Shown: piece by piece, positions 49,201 through 59,739 of the stretch
Layout: every line of letters starts with the position of its first letter
Position numbering within the stretch: the first letter of the stretch is position 1
From: Dictyophora rubrovolvata
Lineage: Eukaryota; Basidiomycota; Agaricomycetes; Phallales; Phallaceae
Direction: 5' to 3'
DNA: 64,000 nucleotides
Assembly: GCA_029959195.1 (NCBI GenBank)
Contig: CP114122.1
Coordinates: 2,647,257 to 2,711,256 of the forward strand
The notes under the pieces: generated by a model
The model's database searches: none
What the model was told of the DNA's origin: nothing
Seen by the model: the letters and a program-made list of their open reading frames with translations, nothing else
Program-made: the position numbers and the translations under genes

Positions 49201-49738
49201 CATGCATTGGCTTTCGAGCTGGTAGTCTCGTCCCAGGTAAGAGTCCGAGAAATCCACGATTGTCTTCCAAGGCATGTATTAATAGCGATGCTACTAATGT
49301 TCCCGGGGTTTACCCTTACTACATATATGTATGCTTCGAGAACGTAGTTTGAGATCGGAGCAGCTCATAAGAGAACATTGACGTGAATTGACAAGTCCCA
49401 GATAACGGGGTAGCGTGAAATAAGCATAGGAAACAGTTAACAATTTCGAGGCATTTCCATGAATGAAACATTTCTTTCAGTTTAACTTACGGAAGTGGTT
49501 TTGCTCAGCCTCATTTTTAATTAATATCTTGTTTTCCCACACAAGTAATATCTAAAGTCTTCATTTACACTAGTCTCTTTAACGTCATGGTTGTGAGCAA
49601 GAGTACGGTATTTTGCATTGAATGAAATTTGGGTGCTGGCGATAACAAGGACAGGGAATAGTATGTCACTTTTCTATAAACAAGAGGAAAAAGATATGGA
49701 TACAGGCACAGGGAGTAAAATGTACTTTGCGAGTGGGC
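46272..49738. other. Long gene-poor stretch with possible coding relics
   Basis: About 3.5 kb without a supportable gene. Around 48250-48860 some plus-strand frames look protein-like (GVALGPRDEGSSITTID, then VADFTGEGNMHHESFDD and DSWGFETKSPIGG). They are split by stops and frame changes and I cannot name a family. They may be remnants of a decayed gene. The rest shows nothing recognisable. Confidence 0.35.
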
Positions 49739-50685
49739 TCAAATAATTTGGTACACGGTCCCTTTTCTAGATGTTCTAGACGTAAATGCGTACTGTGGCT
49801 CTCCGGGAACGATATGCCATTGATTAGAGCTACCAGTAGAGTTACGTCGAGGTCTATTAATGCTGGATGATTGAACAAGATGTTTGTTAGAAGGATAGGC
49901 AGACGAAGAACGTGTTCGGCTAAACGGGTCATGAGGTATCATTTGTGAGTGAGTGGGTGACACATTGAGTTCGGAAGAGAATATGATTGGCTCACGTGTG
50001 AAGATTTTCTTTGTCTTTGTTGCCGAATTTATCTAATACTCGACGGAATAGAGATTTTTCTGAGGTGGAGGAATAATGAGAACGATGTACACTGTGGTGG
50101 TAATTACGAGGGGGTGGCGCGGAATCAGATCGTTGTGGATACTGCAGAAACAGCAGGTACGACGATAATATAGTCTTGAAGGATGATGACATTACAGGGA
50201 CTCACCAGCGCTTGGACATTAGGGCCATTACGTGGCTGGATTACGTATAAGCCTGGGCGAGCATCTTGACGATAGCGCGAGTCCCGAGCTGAATGGGGAT
50301 CTGAACGCATGCGAGCCAGAGTATCCTGGTGAGAGGTAGGATATAATGGAGGCACGGGGTTACGAGTAGAAGAGGAATATGGGGAGGGTGTTCGGGGAGA
50401 AGGATGGTGATAATGAGAAGAATGATGCTGTGGAGGTGGTGAACGATGCTGTGGGGGCGGTGAACGATGCCGAGGGTGTTGGGTGTCGTGGGTCGACGGC
50501 CGCTGAGGGGAGCTTGCGCTGAAGCTACGAGCTCGGTGTGTGGGACTGACGCCGACATTGGAGATGCTGCAGTCTGGGGTTATCACTGGAGGCGGGTCTG
50601 GATGCAAGTAAGCATGGCGAGCATGGTTAGGTGCGGGACTGCCGGGTCTGACCGCAGCTCTCCAGCGTTCTGTTCGTGAAGTCAT
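49739..50685 (-). CDS. Pro/His/Ser-rich hypothetical protein
   Basis: Starts MTSRTERWRAAVRPGSP (50685). An intron (GTGAGT...TCTGCAG) joins NVQAL to YPQRSDSAPPPRNYHH; a second joins KENLHT to RTRSSSAYPSNKH in phase. The stop is at 49739, for about 265 aa. The middle contains a short direct repeat, RSPPPQH RSPPPQHH, encoded by near-identical DNA at about 50425-50475. The segment SLFRRVLDKFGNKDKEN is a possible amphipathic helix. The composition suggests a disordered protein; no domain or localisation signal is recognised. I infer coding status from the in-phase splicing and sustained open frame. Confidence 0.6.
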
Positions 50686-52377
50686 GGGAAGAGCGTAAAG
50701 AGGAGATAATAAGATAATAATTCGATAAATGTTTGGGGGTAGTGGGTTTGGTAGTGCACCTGCATTGCATTTTGTATTTATACACATGCACTCCGATCAT
50801 TCTTGCACAGCAAGCCGGTGCCCCACTAATGAGATCAATGACAGAGATGGGAGAGCCTTTTGCGTGGCAAGAGACTTTGGCTCAAAGTCACGCGACAATG
50901 GCCCCGTGCGCGTGACCAGCGTAAGCCATCCCGAGTTTTATTAGCCTTAGCCTTAGGCGGCTATCAGTATCAGTCATTTTACGGAAGCAAACACATAGCC
51001 ACCACGCCTCCAGAAAAGCCAATTTGGTCGATGTCTTTGCTCCGCTTTTGGTATCCAGTTTAAAGCTTAGAAACCCTTCGCGTTATACACCACAAGTTAT
51101 ACATCCTGAACCCTAAGTAGCGTCCTCAACATCTCAAGAGTAGTCCTGTTAGGACATTATCCGAATTCCGACTGTGTTCTCTTCTTCTCGTGATCAACGG
51201 GGTCAGCGTTAAAGTAAAGTGAGTTAATTAAAAGCACGAGCGTTCATCAGCATGACTATTTCTAAAAGTAAAGTGCGTGCAAAAATATATCCAACCAAAC
51301 CACGTACATATACATATCTTCTTACTGATGCGACAGTTTCTCAATGACAACCTTCTGGGCTATGCAGGTAGAAACTACCCACGAAACGGTATCTTTTCAT
51401 CCTACTGAAATTCGATCTCTTCAATTCACCCTCTCCCTTCACCCTGCAGACTGTGAACTTATCAGGGGAAAAGAACGACTTTCAACCATTCTGTTACGGT
51501 ATGGTAATACGTGGCCCGGACTCAAATCCCTGGCCTTTTGGCTTCTCGGAATCGATCGGATCCGCTCGTTTGACAAGGTCATGTCATAGCTCTATACAGC
51601 CTCCAAAAGGAAATCGCAGCATTTACCAGGCACCATCGTCATCATACAAACCTGAATATTGGAAATTATCTCTGTTTCAGAGCACAAAAACCGTAGTGAA
51701 ATCGGATATTAACCTTGTATTTCTTTTTTGATCATTCATGAAATTGAAAACACGCGTTATAATAATAAATTGACCTCGTACTACTAGTAGAATCGGATTG
51801 CCGTTATGCACGTGAGCCTATTTATTATGATAACACTGCGACAGGTGCACATGTGTATGATGTTGTGACGACAGGTCGTCAGACGACTTGTTTGAAAAGA
51901 AAGTCAGTAATATTGCAAGTGCCAAGAAAAGCTTTGGCAGTAAGAAGGTCGTTCATCGGTTGTGCTCAGTTATGGCGCTCATACATAGTCTCACACTTGC
52001 TCGTCAGACTGGAAAATACCTATTCAGGTATCCTGTTGCACTATCTGGCCCAAGTACTGAGTACTGAGTCACCGGGCGCAGAAAAAAAGGGACGTTGTCT
52101 CGACCTCCATAGTACATCTGAAAGTAATATATGTATAAACATGACAATCTAAACAGCCGGATTACAAAAGATAAAAAATAAAAGAGAAGAGGTATAAAAA
52201 GTGGGAACTCCGGGGGTAACCATTTGCGCTCCATGTCCTGCCAGGTTGCAGTTTGAATTAAAAGAAAAAAGACACGCTTTATTTAAACTGAGAAAGCAGA
52301 GGAACGACAAATATAAGCAAATCTGGTGAGATTATTATAGAACATCGAGCAACAACTTGACTCGTCCCAACTCGTCA
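50686..52377. other. Intergenic
   Basis: About 1.7 kb between two minus-strand genes. Short frames (51344-51589, 51853-52152 plus) show no motif. No RNA gene or repeat was noticed. Confidence 0.45.
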
Positions 52378-53657
52378 TCAGAACGAAAGGAGCGAGGCAG
52401 CAATCATCAGAAGTGAGATGAGACCCTTGGCCGGCGTGAATGAGATGGCGCCATTAATTGCACCCGGCGCTGCACCTAAAACAAGATAAAAAAACAAAAA
52501 CGAATTGCACAAATGTCAGAAGATATAAACTACGGAGTTACAACTACGAACCGGCATTATCTAGAGCAGAAGAAAGGAAATCAGCAGGACATTTGGTTTG
52601 GATGGCGGAGTAGAGGGGATTCTGAGAGCTAAGTAAAGGCGAGCTTAACAAGGTGGGTTAGTATGGGATCAACTATTACCAGGAGAATTTATGTACCTGG
52701 CTAGTCCACCTGTGTACGGCATCGAAGCTTCAAAAGCAAAATAACCGGTGAGAACATTGCGTGTGCAGGCTGTGCAAAGGTCTTGTTCGCTGAGTGCCGC
52801 GTTGGCACCCAGGAATGGGATGTTGTTGGCAGTGAATGTATCCGGGTCAGGGAGACCGTTTACGCTCAATGACTGTTGAGCGACATTAGCGGCACCTCCG
52901 TTTCCTCCGTTACCCGTAGCTGCGGTACCGTTTGCCGCACAATAGTTACCATTGGCATCTTTTGCACAGACAGCCTGCGTGATCGGGGTGAGAAGGTATA
53001 AGGCGTCATATAAGGGAAGAACGTCTTTATCGGATGACGCCAACTCTTGTGAACAATTTCCTGAGAAATAGGCCAAGAAACGTCGGATGGTGCTCGATGG
53101 ACATGCTTGAGTCGCTGTGACATTGCAAAAGGTGCTGATGGAGGCGGCGCTGCTTTCGAGAACTTTCAGGGAAGGCGCCATGCAAGCTTGAAGATCGGAA
53201 TCGGTGTTAAGTGTGGCAAGGAAGCTTGAACAAGACGCGGAGTCAGTTGAGGGGACGGAGACATTAGCCTGGGGAATAAAGAATTTCTCAGTCAATAAAA
53301 CTAAGACGGAAAAAAAAGAGCGCGAACGGGTGCATTGGCTTGAATAGCAGGACCAGTACCATTAACAGCTGAATTGGGTAGAGTGGCATTACCAACCGAA
53401 GAGGAAGCACCAGACCCAGCATTAGAACTTGTTATGTTGGATGCAAGACTGTTGGTGGAATTGGAAAACTTATCACCAACGACGGTGCCTGAAGCAACTG
53501 GAATGGTAGAGTTAAGTGATTTTGACGGTCCAGGAGTTGCAGATGGCGAGGCAGAAGACGAGACTGTTGAGGAGGATGATGATGAGGTCCAGCTATCCTG
53601 CGCCAGAGAAACGCCTGCGAGGGCTAAAATGCCGAACGATGGGAGTGACAGCTTCAT
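52378..53657 (-). CDS. Secreted, probably GPI-anchored DUF7729-type protein
   Basis: Begins with a clear signal peptide, MKLSLPSFGILALAGVSLAQ (53657), followed by a Ser/Thr/Asn-rich linker. Introns join QANAP to ANVSVPSTDSASCSSFL, GGLA to SPLLSSQNPLYSAIQ, and LDNAG to AAPGAINGAISF, all in phase. Cysteines recur as in the basidiomycete DUF7729 domain (CSSFL, ACMAP, FCNVT, QACP, NCSQEL, AVCAKD, NYCAAN, LCTACT, KCPADF). The C-terminus ends in a small-residue stretch and hydrophobic tail (GLISLLMIAASLLSF) typical of a GPI-attachment signal. It probably sits on the cell surface or wall; the molecular function is unknown. The family name is from memory. About 370 aa; the last exon lies at 52378-52476. 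Confidence 0.82.
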
Positions 53658-53909
53658 CGGGTGTTCGGTGAAAAAGCAAGAGTTTGGTTTGTAGCGAGCG
53701 TATAAAGTTTTGTTAAGGAGCGGGGTGGTATTTCAAAATTGAGTTAATGGTGAGGGAATGTGAAAAGAGTGGTGGTGGTACTCAGCAAAGTACCATGCCG
53801 GCACGGTTAGGATAGCGTGCGCGATAACAGCAGTGCTAGTAAGCGCTGGCTGACCAGTTCCTGTTATTTGTCGTGTGCTTTTCAAATTGCAACCGGACGG
53901 AATAAGAAT

Positions 53910-54050
53910 TCTCTACCAACGCAATGGCGATCGATGTTTTACTCAGTGAGTATTTGCATAATTGTACCTCTTCTTATTCAAGATGTCATAGGAAATCGGA
54001 AGAAAATGGGTTCAGGCTCTTTTGGACATGTTTATAAAGTACTTAGTCTC
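53910..54050 (+). pseudogene. Protein-kinase-like P-loop fragment
   Basis: Two short stretches, separated by what could be a small intron, read LYQRNGDRCFT and EIGRKMGSGSFGHVYK. The second is an intact glycine-rich loop of a Ser/Thr kinase (G-S-G-S-F-G), most like casein kinase 1. Nothing downstream can be followed as a catalytic domain (no VAIK, HRD or DFG found), so this is at best an exon relic. It sits at the boundary where the AT-rich subtelomere begins. Confidence 0.4.
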
Positions 54051-54099
54051 GCCCTCTGCTATTCTTTCAATGCATTTATTATTATCTGTTGATCTAGGT

Positions 54100-56030
54100 T
54101 CGATCAAGGAGGCCCCTCCTTTCATTATTTCCACTTTGTATTCAAAGACTCGAACGTATAGTACATTGTCCGACGTGGGGTAACCCGATACATATACTTT
54201 GAGACCTATTTGAGATTACGACGTTGCGAAAGAGAGTATCATTGAATGCAAGACATCCCGATGTGGTTCTATACCTAGCACTTTGGTCACTCGTTTTGGT
54301 GTGTGGTTAACATCTCGGCTGGAAACCCAGCCTAGAATATGATGGTGGCTTGAAGTATGTGATCAAGAACGCTGTTAGACATCTTATAATCTTTGCTTTT
54401 TGCTTCACTTAGATCACACCTCAAATGCAGTGACCTGGCCCTATGTGATTGTGGAAACAATAACTGAGTTGGAAGGACAGAAGGATAGTTATAGGACCAT
54501 GATAGTTTGCCCTCGTTTTAGTTTATGAAACATATATATAAGGCTATATTGAAGCCTGCCAATACAACAACTAACAAAGTGGGATTTTCACAGTGATTAA
54601 GGGTAATGAGGAAGCCCAGTATCTGAGACATTGTAGGGTCTGAAGTTACTTTTACTTTATACCACAGGGACAAGTGGCTTAAATGATGCTGAGGTGGCTA
54701 TGTGAGTAGGCTGATGATAATCATCAACAGAAATCCAAAATGTGCTTTGTATTACACAGGTAAAACTCTAAACACACAAACATACATATAGCCATATATA
54801 TACCTTCAATACCAGCCTATATAGCACACCTGTTCTGGATTCACATTTTATTCAAGAGTAGGGACATTCAAATTTCAAACAGATACTTAGGGAACAGGTA
54901 CTTAGGTTGATGGGTTACCAGAGCTCAACTGTATTGAGGGTAAGTAATAGTTGAGTGATGCTTATTTGTATAGTATGTAATATCTGTATCACATAGACTA
55001 GATATTCTCATTATAAGAAATTAGTCAATATAACATGGAGTAAGGTGTCAGAGTATGCTCCAGTATAACATATATAAGAGCTAGCAGCTTGTCAGGCAGT
55101 TCTGACATTGTGGTTGTCTTTTGACTAAGTGGTTAACACTACTGCTAGAGTGCCCTCTTACATAAAGTAATACTGTCCTGTAATTATTATTCTACTTGAT
55201 TGACTATGAACTCAACATTTGCTATATATGTCACCTATCTAATTATTTATCTATTTATCTATTCATATCACCACTCCTCTATCTCTTTTCTCTCTCCCTG
55301 TTAGTAAAATTTGATTTGGAGGCACAGATGTTATTTTTACAATTTTTCTAACAATGAGGTATATGTGTAATTCAGAGTCAAAAATGATATAGAAGGCAAT
55401 TTGCAATCACTGGCTTGTTTTTATTATTATTTTCAATAAATAACTCAGTTAAGTTAGTGTATCAGATGCAAGGTCCTTACTTGCATCTCATCTGCTAGAA
55501 AATAGGGGTTTTGATGTATGAACCCCCTTTACTAATTGAATCTGAGGATAGACAGATCAAGGTAATAGTAAAGACATGTTCTCTTCTAAGTCTTCTAGAG
55601 GTTGTTTATTTCTACTGATACTTTCCTTACTAACCCCTATTAAAGACCAAAAGATTGCAAATGGTGCTTGGGACATACCTCACCACTAGTATCTCTCCCA
55701 GCATATACCCCTTCTCTTTGTCTATTGAAACCACTCTGACATCCCATATATTATTAAATCCTAAGCTTATTTCATAAGTATCCACATCGTATATGCTAGT
55801 TGATTCAGTCAGACAGATCAAAAAAAAAAAAACTAATATCTCACTTAGTTGCAAATGACTCTGCCATGGTATGTAGCTGAATCCTCTCTGACTTGAATAT
55901 TACAAATCCTCTTTACTCTTTCTTTTTACCCTCTTAATAGTGCTGGGAATACAAGCTAATGCATAAGTCAGAATGTCTAGTAAATTTATAGCATTACAGA
56001 GTGATTTTCAATAAAGAAAGGTTGAAGAAT
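54100..56030. other. AT-rich subtelomeric DNA, decayed
   Basis: The composition falls sharply in GC compared with the rest of the window, with many TA-rich runs and stops in all frames. A minus-strand stretch at about 55650-55900 reads GFSYIPWQSHLQLSEILVFF, then after a T-run IYDVDTYEISLGFNNIWDV. It could be a decayed continuation of the helicase-bearing element, but I do not recognise it. A tRNA-like stretch near 55115-55160 is discussed under findings. Confidence 0.4.
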
Positions 56031-56039
56031 TTATATTAT

Positions 56040-57190
56040 GTCTATGAAATCCCTTGGCCTCTCATACTTGCATCTCTCACATTTCAACATTTCCTTACAG
56101 ACATTACAGAGAATTTTATTTGAAAGGCAAGAAGTGATGGTCTCCTCCACAAAAGTAGCCAGAGGAAGTTTCCGGCATGTTGTCTTGTCAAATATCATTG
56201 TATTCAATGCAGATTTTCCCAGTATGTCCTCTTTTATCGGTATAGAGTGCTATATAATATCTATGATTATGTAGCAGAATGTAAGCTTCAATTCATAACT
56301 CTGTCTGACTCACCTGACAGTCTAAACCTACATGAGTATGTCATGTATGGGGCTATTTAGTATGACTCTGGTGATTTTCTCAAAGTTGATATCAATAGCA
56401 GGAGTTGTTGTACTCACAAGGATACTCTCTCAACCTTTTTAAAACCTTTTCAAATGTTCTATCTTAATCTCTGTATTCAAAGAGTCGTGATATGATTTCA
56501 CCTCCAATGAGGCCGCAATTTCCTCGGAGTCTGACACAGAGTGATAGATAACAAGAGTAGATTGATGCATCTTATGCAGTACTAGAAGTCATTCCTTGAC
56601 TTTCTTGATAACAGCCCCTATATATTCCTCACAGCTCTTTTTGACGTCAATAGAAATATGAAGGTTGAAGTATATATTGACATAGTGAATGACCTGAATC
56701 TGAGAGATATTGAGGATGCTCTTAAATCTTGATATGAGGTGGAGTGACAATGTAGTTGTCATATATAATATAGGTTGACCCAGACCAAACAACTTCTTGA
56801 GGTAGGGCAAGCTTGTGTAGTAGTTGCTGGCTATCAGGATGAGGTGACATTTGTCTAATATGATCGTAGTTAAAAGGGCCTGAGAAACTATGTTACTTGC
56901 AAAACCATAAAAATTGATAGTGATGGCATGCTTTACAGAGACAAAGATGATACTATGATTAAGGGTCCTTTTACTATTCTGAGAGGGCCAGTGACTGTAA
57001 GCTATTCCTCTAATATGACAGTGATCCTCCAGATCTATCATGAGGGCTATAAAAGGAATCACTGCGATGATCACCTTGTCAACCCAGTCTGTCTGACTAG
57101 GTAACATTTATAAAAGACTTTTCTCCTTACCAGTAGGAAGGATGATCAACTAATGCTGTTTTCTCTCCAGAATTTGTGTGAGGGTCAATA
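56040..57190 (-). pseudogene. RecQ-like DEAH helicase, subtelomeric (telomere-linked type), decayed
   Basis: On the minus strand the P-loop reads LPTGKEKSLL, stop, MLPS (about 57150-57105) where the family has TGGGKSLLFMLP. PFIALMIDLEDHC, an IIFVSVKHA block and LDKCHLIL (DEAH box, family DE-x-H, about 56856-56840) follow, then TTTLSLHLISRF for the SAT-like motif. A helicase-C half is recognisable past several stops: LVIYHSVSDSEEIAA, YHDSLNTEIKIEHLKRF, ILVSTTPAIDINFEKITRVI, then TTCRKLPLATFVEET and CNVCKEMLKCERCKYE, resembling the zinc region of such proteins. The Walker A glycines and DE-x-H glutamate are lost, and at least five stops interrupt the frame. Subtelomeric RecQ helicases are known from several fungi. 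The upstream end abuts direct-repeat copy A at 57199, which seems to have cut off the N-terminus. Confidence 0.75.
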
Positions 57191-57198
57191 CCTGCTCT

Positions 57199-57417
57199 TA
57201 ACTACTGGATATTCCTGCTACCTTTGACCCTCTAAGATTGAGTCGTGGGAACCCTAACCTTGGGTACCCTTGACTAAACCACCTTTTCTATGGCTCAGGT
57301 AGCTTTCCCATGGCCGAACTACTTCAGCTAGTTGCAAGAGCTTGCTTCAGGTAAATAATTGTTATTTTATCATGGATGCTGTCGTATAAATCATAGTAAA
57401 TAAATATGTATTCTCAA
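57199..57417 (+). repeat. Direct repeat copy A (~215 bp)
   Basis: Begins ACTACTGGATATTCCTGC and ends near TAAATATGTATTCT. It aligns almost end to end with copy B at 59489-59702. Differences are nearly all transitions; copy A has more T and A, for example TTCAGCT for TTCGGCT and CATGG for CACGG. It could be a solo LTR or a short interspersed element; no TG...CA ends or target duplication could be fixed. It abuts the 5' side of the helicase relic. Confidence 0.8.
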
Positions 57418-57479
57418 TTAGGGAATTTAATAGCTATTTATGGTATATTTCTCCCTTTGAAAATCAAAGAGTAAGCGAT

Positions 57480-58145
57480 AGATAGATAAGGATGAATTTG
57501 GATGACACTTGGTTAAGCGAGTATGAGCGCTTATTTAAGCGACATGGCACGCCGATAGAGATTTAAAAAATATTCTATCCATGTTTTTTTATTTCTGATT
57601 TGGTACAGAGTTGAGCTCTCTGGAGTTAAAATACTGAAATTTATACAGATGACTATACTACCCTGGATTTACAAGTTAAATTAAAACTCCGAAATTCCTG
57701 CCAAGCTCCGAAATAAGTAGTAATATGACTTTTACTGGGTATCCGGTAAATAAAATAATATTTATTATTTGATAAATTAAATTTAGATTGATAACACTTA
57801 TTTACTATGACATTACCTCTCTAAAAATAACTGATGAAGGGGATAGATGCATCACTGCGAGTTTGGATGACACTTTTGTCTATCAATAAGCACCCATATT
57901 ATGTAATCAAAAACTCGCAGTTGCTAGTATGTTTAAAAAAATCAGTATTATAGCTTTTCCTTAGAAACCTGTAAATATAATAGTGATTTTTATTTTATAA
58001 ATGATTTTTAAGTAGATAAAATAACATTATGACTTTATAATATTTTTAAGATCTGTGTGTAAAGTGATGGATGCATTATTTACACTTTGGATGATACTGT
58101 TATGGGTACCTATTGACTACTTATGTAATGAAAAAACATCGCACT
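57480..58145 (+). repeat. Three spaced copies of a TTTGGATGACACT-containing unit
   Basis: Imperfect repeats at about 57490-57560, 57838-57925 and 58065-58140. Each contains GATG(A/C) followed by TTTGGATGA(C/T)ACT. The second and third also share TATGTAAT then AAAAACTCGCA or AAAAACATCGCA, about 55-60 nt later. They lie upstream of the oxygenase-like fragment and are strongly AT-rich. Confidence 0.5.
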
Positions 58146-58288
58146 TTTTTTGTCCTTCTATTCTGCCACTCTTAATATCCATCCCTCTAACCTTCCTTTT
58201 ATTATCAGTAAAGTTCTTTTAAGAGCTTCTTTATTTAATCCATCATTCTAACTTTATTTACAGTATTTCTATCTTCACTATCATTATC

Positions 58289-59493
58289 ATGGTTGCCCCC
58301 GCCCCCTCCATTGTTCAATTTGAAAATTTCGACCTCAGTTTGATGGAGTCGGATGCTGCAGCTCAGCCGCATTTAGATTTGGATAAGATCTCTGATCTTA
58401 CACAGGTGGTGGACTCGGAGAAGCTAAAGACATATTTATAGGATGAGGGTTCCGATTTAACTGAGTTATCAGTGAGTTTTGTATTATATTATAGATCCCG
58501 CTTATACCAACAATATTGATAGGATGATGATGACTTCTGTTCCCAATCTGCAGTCACACCCTCATCATCTACTGACATTGACTATAACGAAAGAAGAAGA
58601 CTTCGTAATAAGGAGTGTAAGAAACTTTTGCGAAAGAAACGTCACAAACAAGACTCCCCTGCTTATATTAAGCAAAGCGAAAAGATGGTGGCTAAGCACT
58701 ATGCTCGAGCGGAGGTCATTCAGACCGATGTCACTATGAGTAATATCAGGACATCGAAGCCCGGTTTTATAGGTCTGAATAAGGGTCCCAAACCTGAAGT
58801 TGAGTATAGGCTCATATCACGCGATGAAAAGTGAGTTATTAAACTTATTTATTATTTGATGGTTAATAATCTTGACTCAGCTCACCTGTTACCATTCTTG
58901 TGGACAAGCATGGATGTATTTTTGCAGTCAGGGCTAGATTTAGTGGCACTCAGGCCCATCCTGACTTTGCCAAAGGATTATTACGGGCTATGAAGAAACT
59001 AGCAAGGTCAGCAACAAAGCCTTCTAGTCCTGCGGCTCCAGCTAGAGGTCTGTACAAGACTGTTAGTATGGGAATTTCTTACGGAACTGGACAAGAAGTA
59101 AGTCTTTCGATCATTGTCTCTACTCATTATTATTCAAAGCAATACAGGAGCCATTGGTATTGAAAGATGTAATAGATGAGGAGGCATTGCGTGAATATAC
59201 GGAGAATGAGTATGTTCGTGCTGCCGTCCATCATCTCAAAAGTAAGTCTTCTATTTCAATTCAATTATATTATTTACTTACCAAGTTCCAAGATATCTTT
59301 CGTACTTGGTCCCCTCAGCTGTTCCAATATTACGAGGAGAAGATGTCAGTAGTGGAGGAGCATCAGGGACTTGCACGCCTTTTTCCACAGCTGCCTTTCC
59401 TAGCAACTACGTTGAATTTAGGTCCGCATACTGTTACTAATTGGCATAAGGATTTTAAAAACCTCATATTTGGTCTTTGTGCTATCATTGCAC
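58289..59493 (+). pseudogene. TET/JBP-like 2-oxoglutarate oxygenase fragment (KDZ-transposon associated type)
   Basis: Exons read MVAPAPSIVQFENFDLSL, then a stop TAG (58439-58441) in an otherwise open frame. After an intron follow DDDDFCSQSAVTPSSSTDID, an Arg/Lys-rich basic stretch, and SPVTILVDKHGCIFAVRARF joined across the next intron. Then come MKKLARS, GLYKTVSMGISYGTGQEEPL, EYTENEYVRAA and FRTWSPQLFQYYEEKM, and the catalytic-looking core TLNLGPHTVTNWHKDFKN followed by FGLCAIIALL. That core resembles the FNFGPRTV...H-x-D...PFGWCAITAL block of basidiomycete proteins I associate with KDZ-linked TET/JBP oxygenases. H-K-D (59445-59453) would be the first two iron ligands. The protein breaks off at 59493, exactly where repeat copy B begins, so the distal iron histidine and 2-OG arginine are missing. 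The junction around 59240-59290 is not in phase with the obvious donor. Confidence 0.55.
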
Positions 59494-59702
59494 TACTGGT
59501 ATTCCTGCCACCTTTGACCCTCTAAGGTTGGGTCATGGGAACCCTAACCTCGGGTACCCTCGACTAAACCACCTTTTCCACAGCTCAGGTAGCTCTCCCA
59601 CGGCCGAACTACTTCGGCTAGTTACAAGAGCTTACTTCGGGTAAATAATTGTCATTTTACCATGGATGCCGTTGTGTGAATTATAGTAAATAAATATGTA
59701 TT
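59489..59702 (+). repeat. Direct repeat copy B (~210 bp)
   Basis: Begins ACTACTGGTATTCCTGCC and ends near TAAATATGTATTCT, in the same orientation as copy A 2.3 kb to the left. It keeps more C and G than copy A (CCTCGAC, CACGGCC, TTCGGCT, TTACCATGG) and so looks nearer to the ancestral form. It truncates the oxygenase-like reading frame. The sequence after it (CCCCACCGGTAGAGTAAGCGG) has a weak counterpart after copy A (AAAGAGTAAGCG), so homology may extend further in decayed form. Confidence 0.8.
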
Positions 59703-59739
59703 CTACTTATATTCCATCCCTACCAGCCCCACCGGTAGA

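Noticed and set aside
57199-59702. Direct repeats as the LTRs of a complete retrotransposon
   Set aside because: No reverse transcriptase, integrase, primer-binding site or clear TG...CA ends are present; called only a direct repeat.
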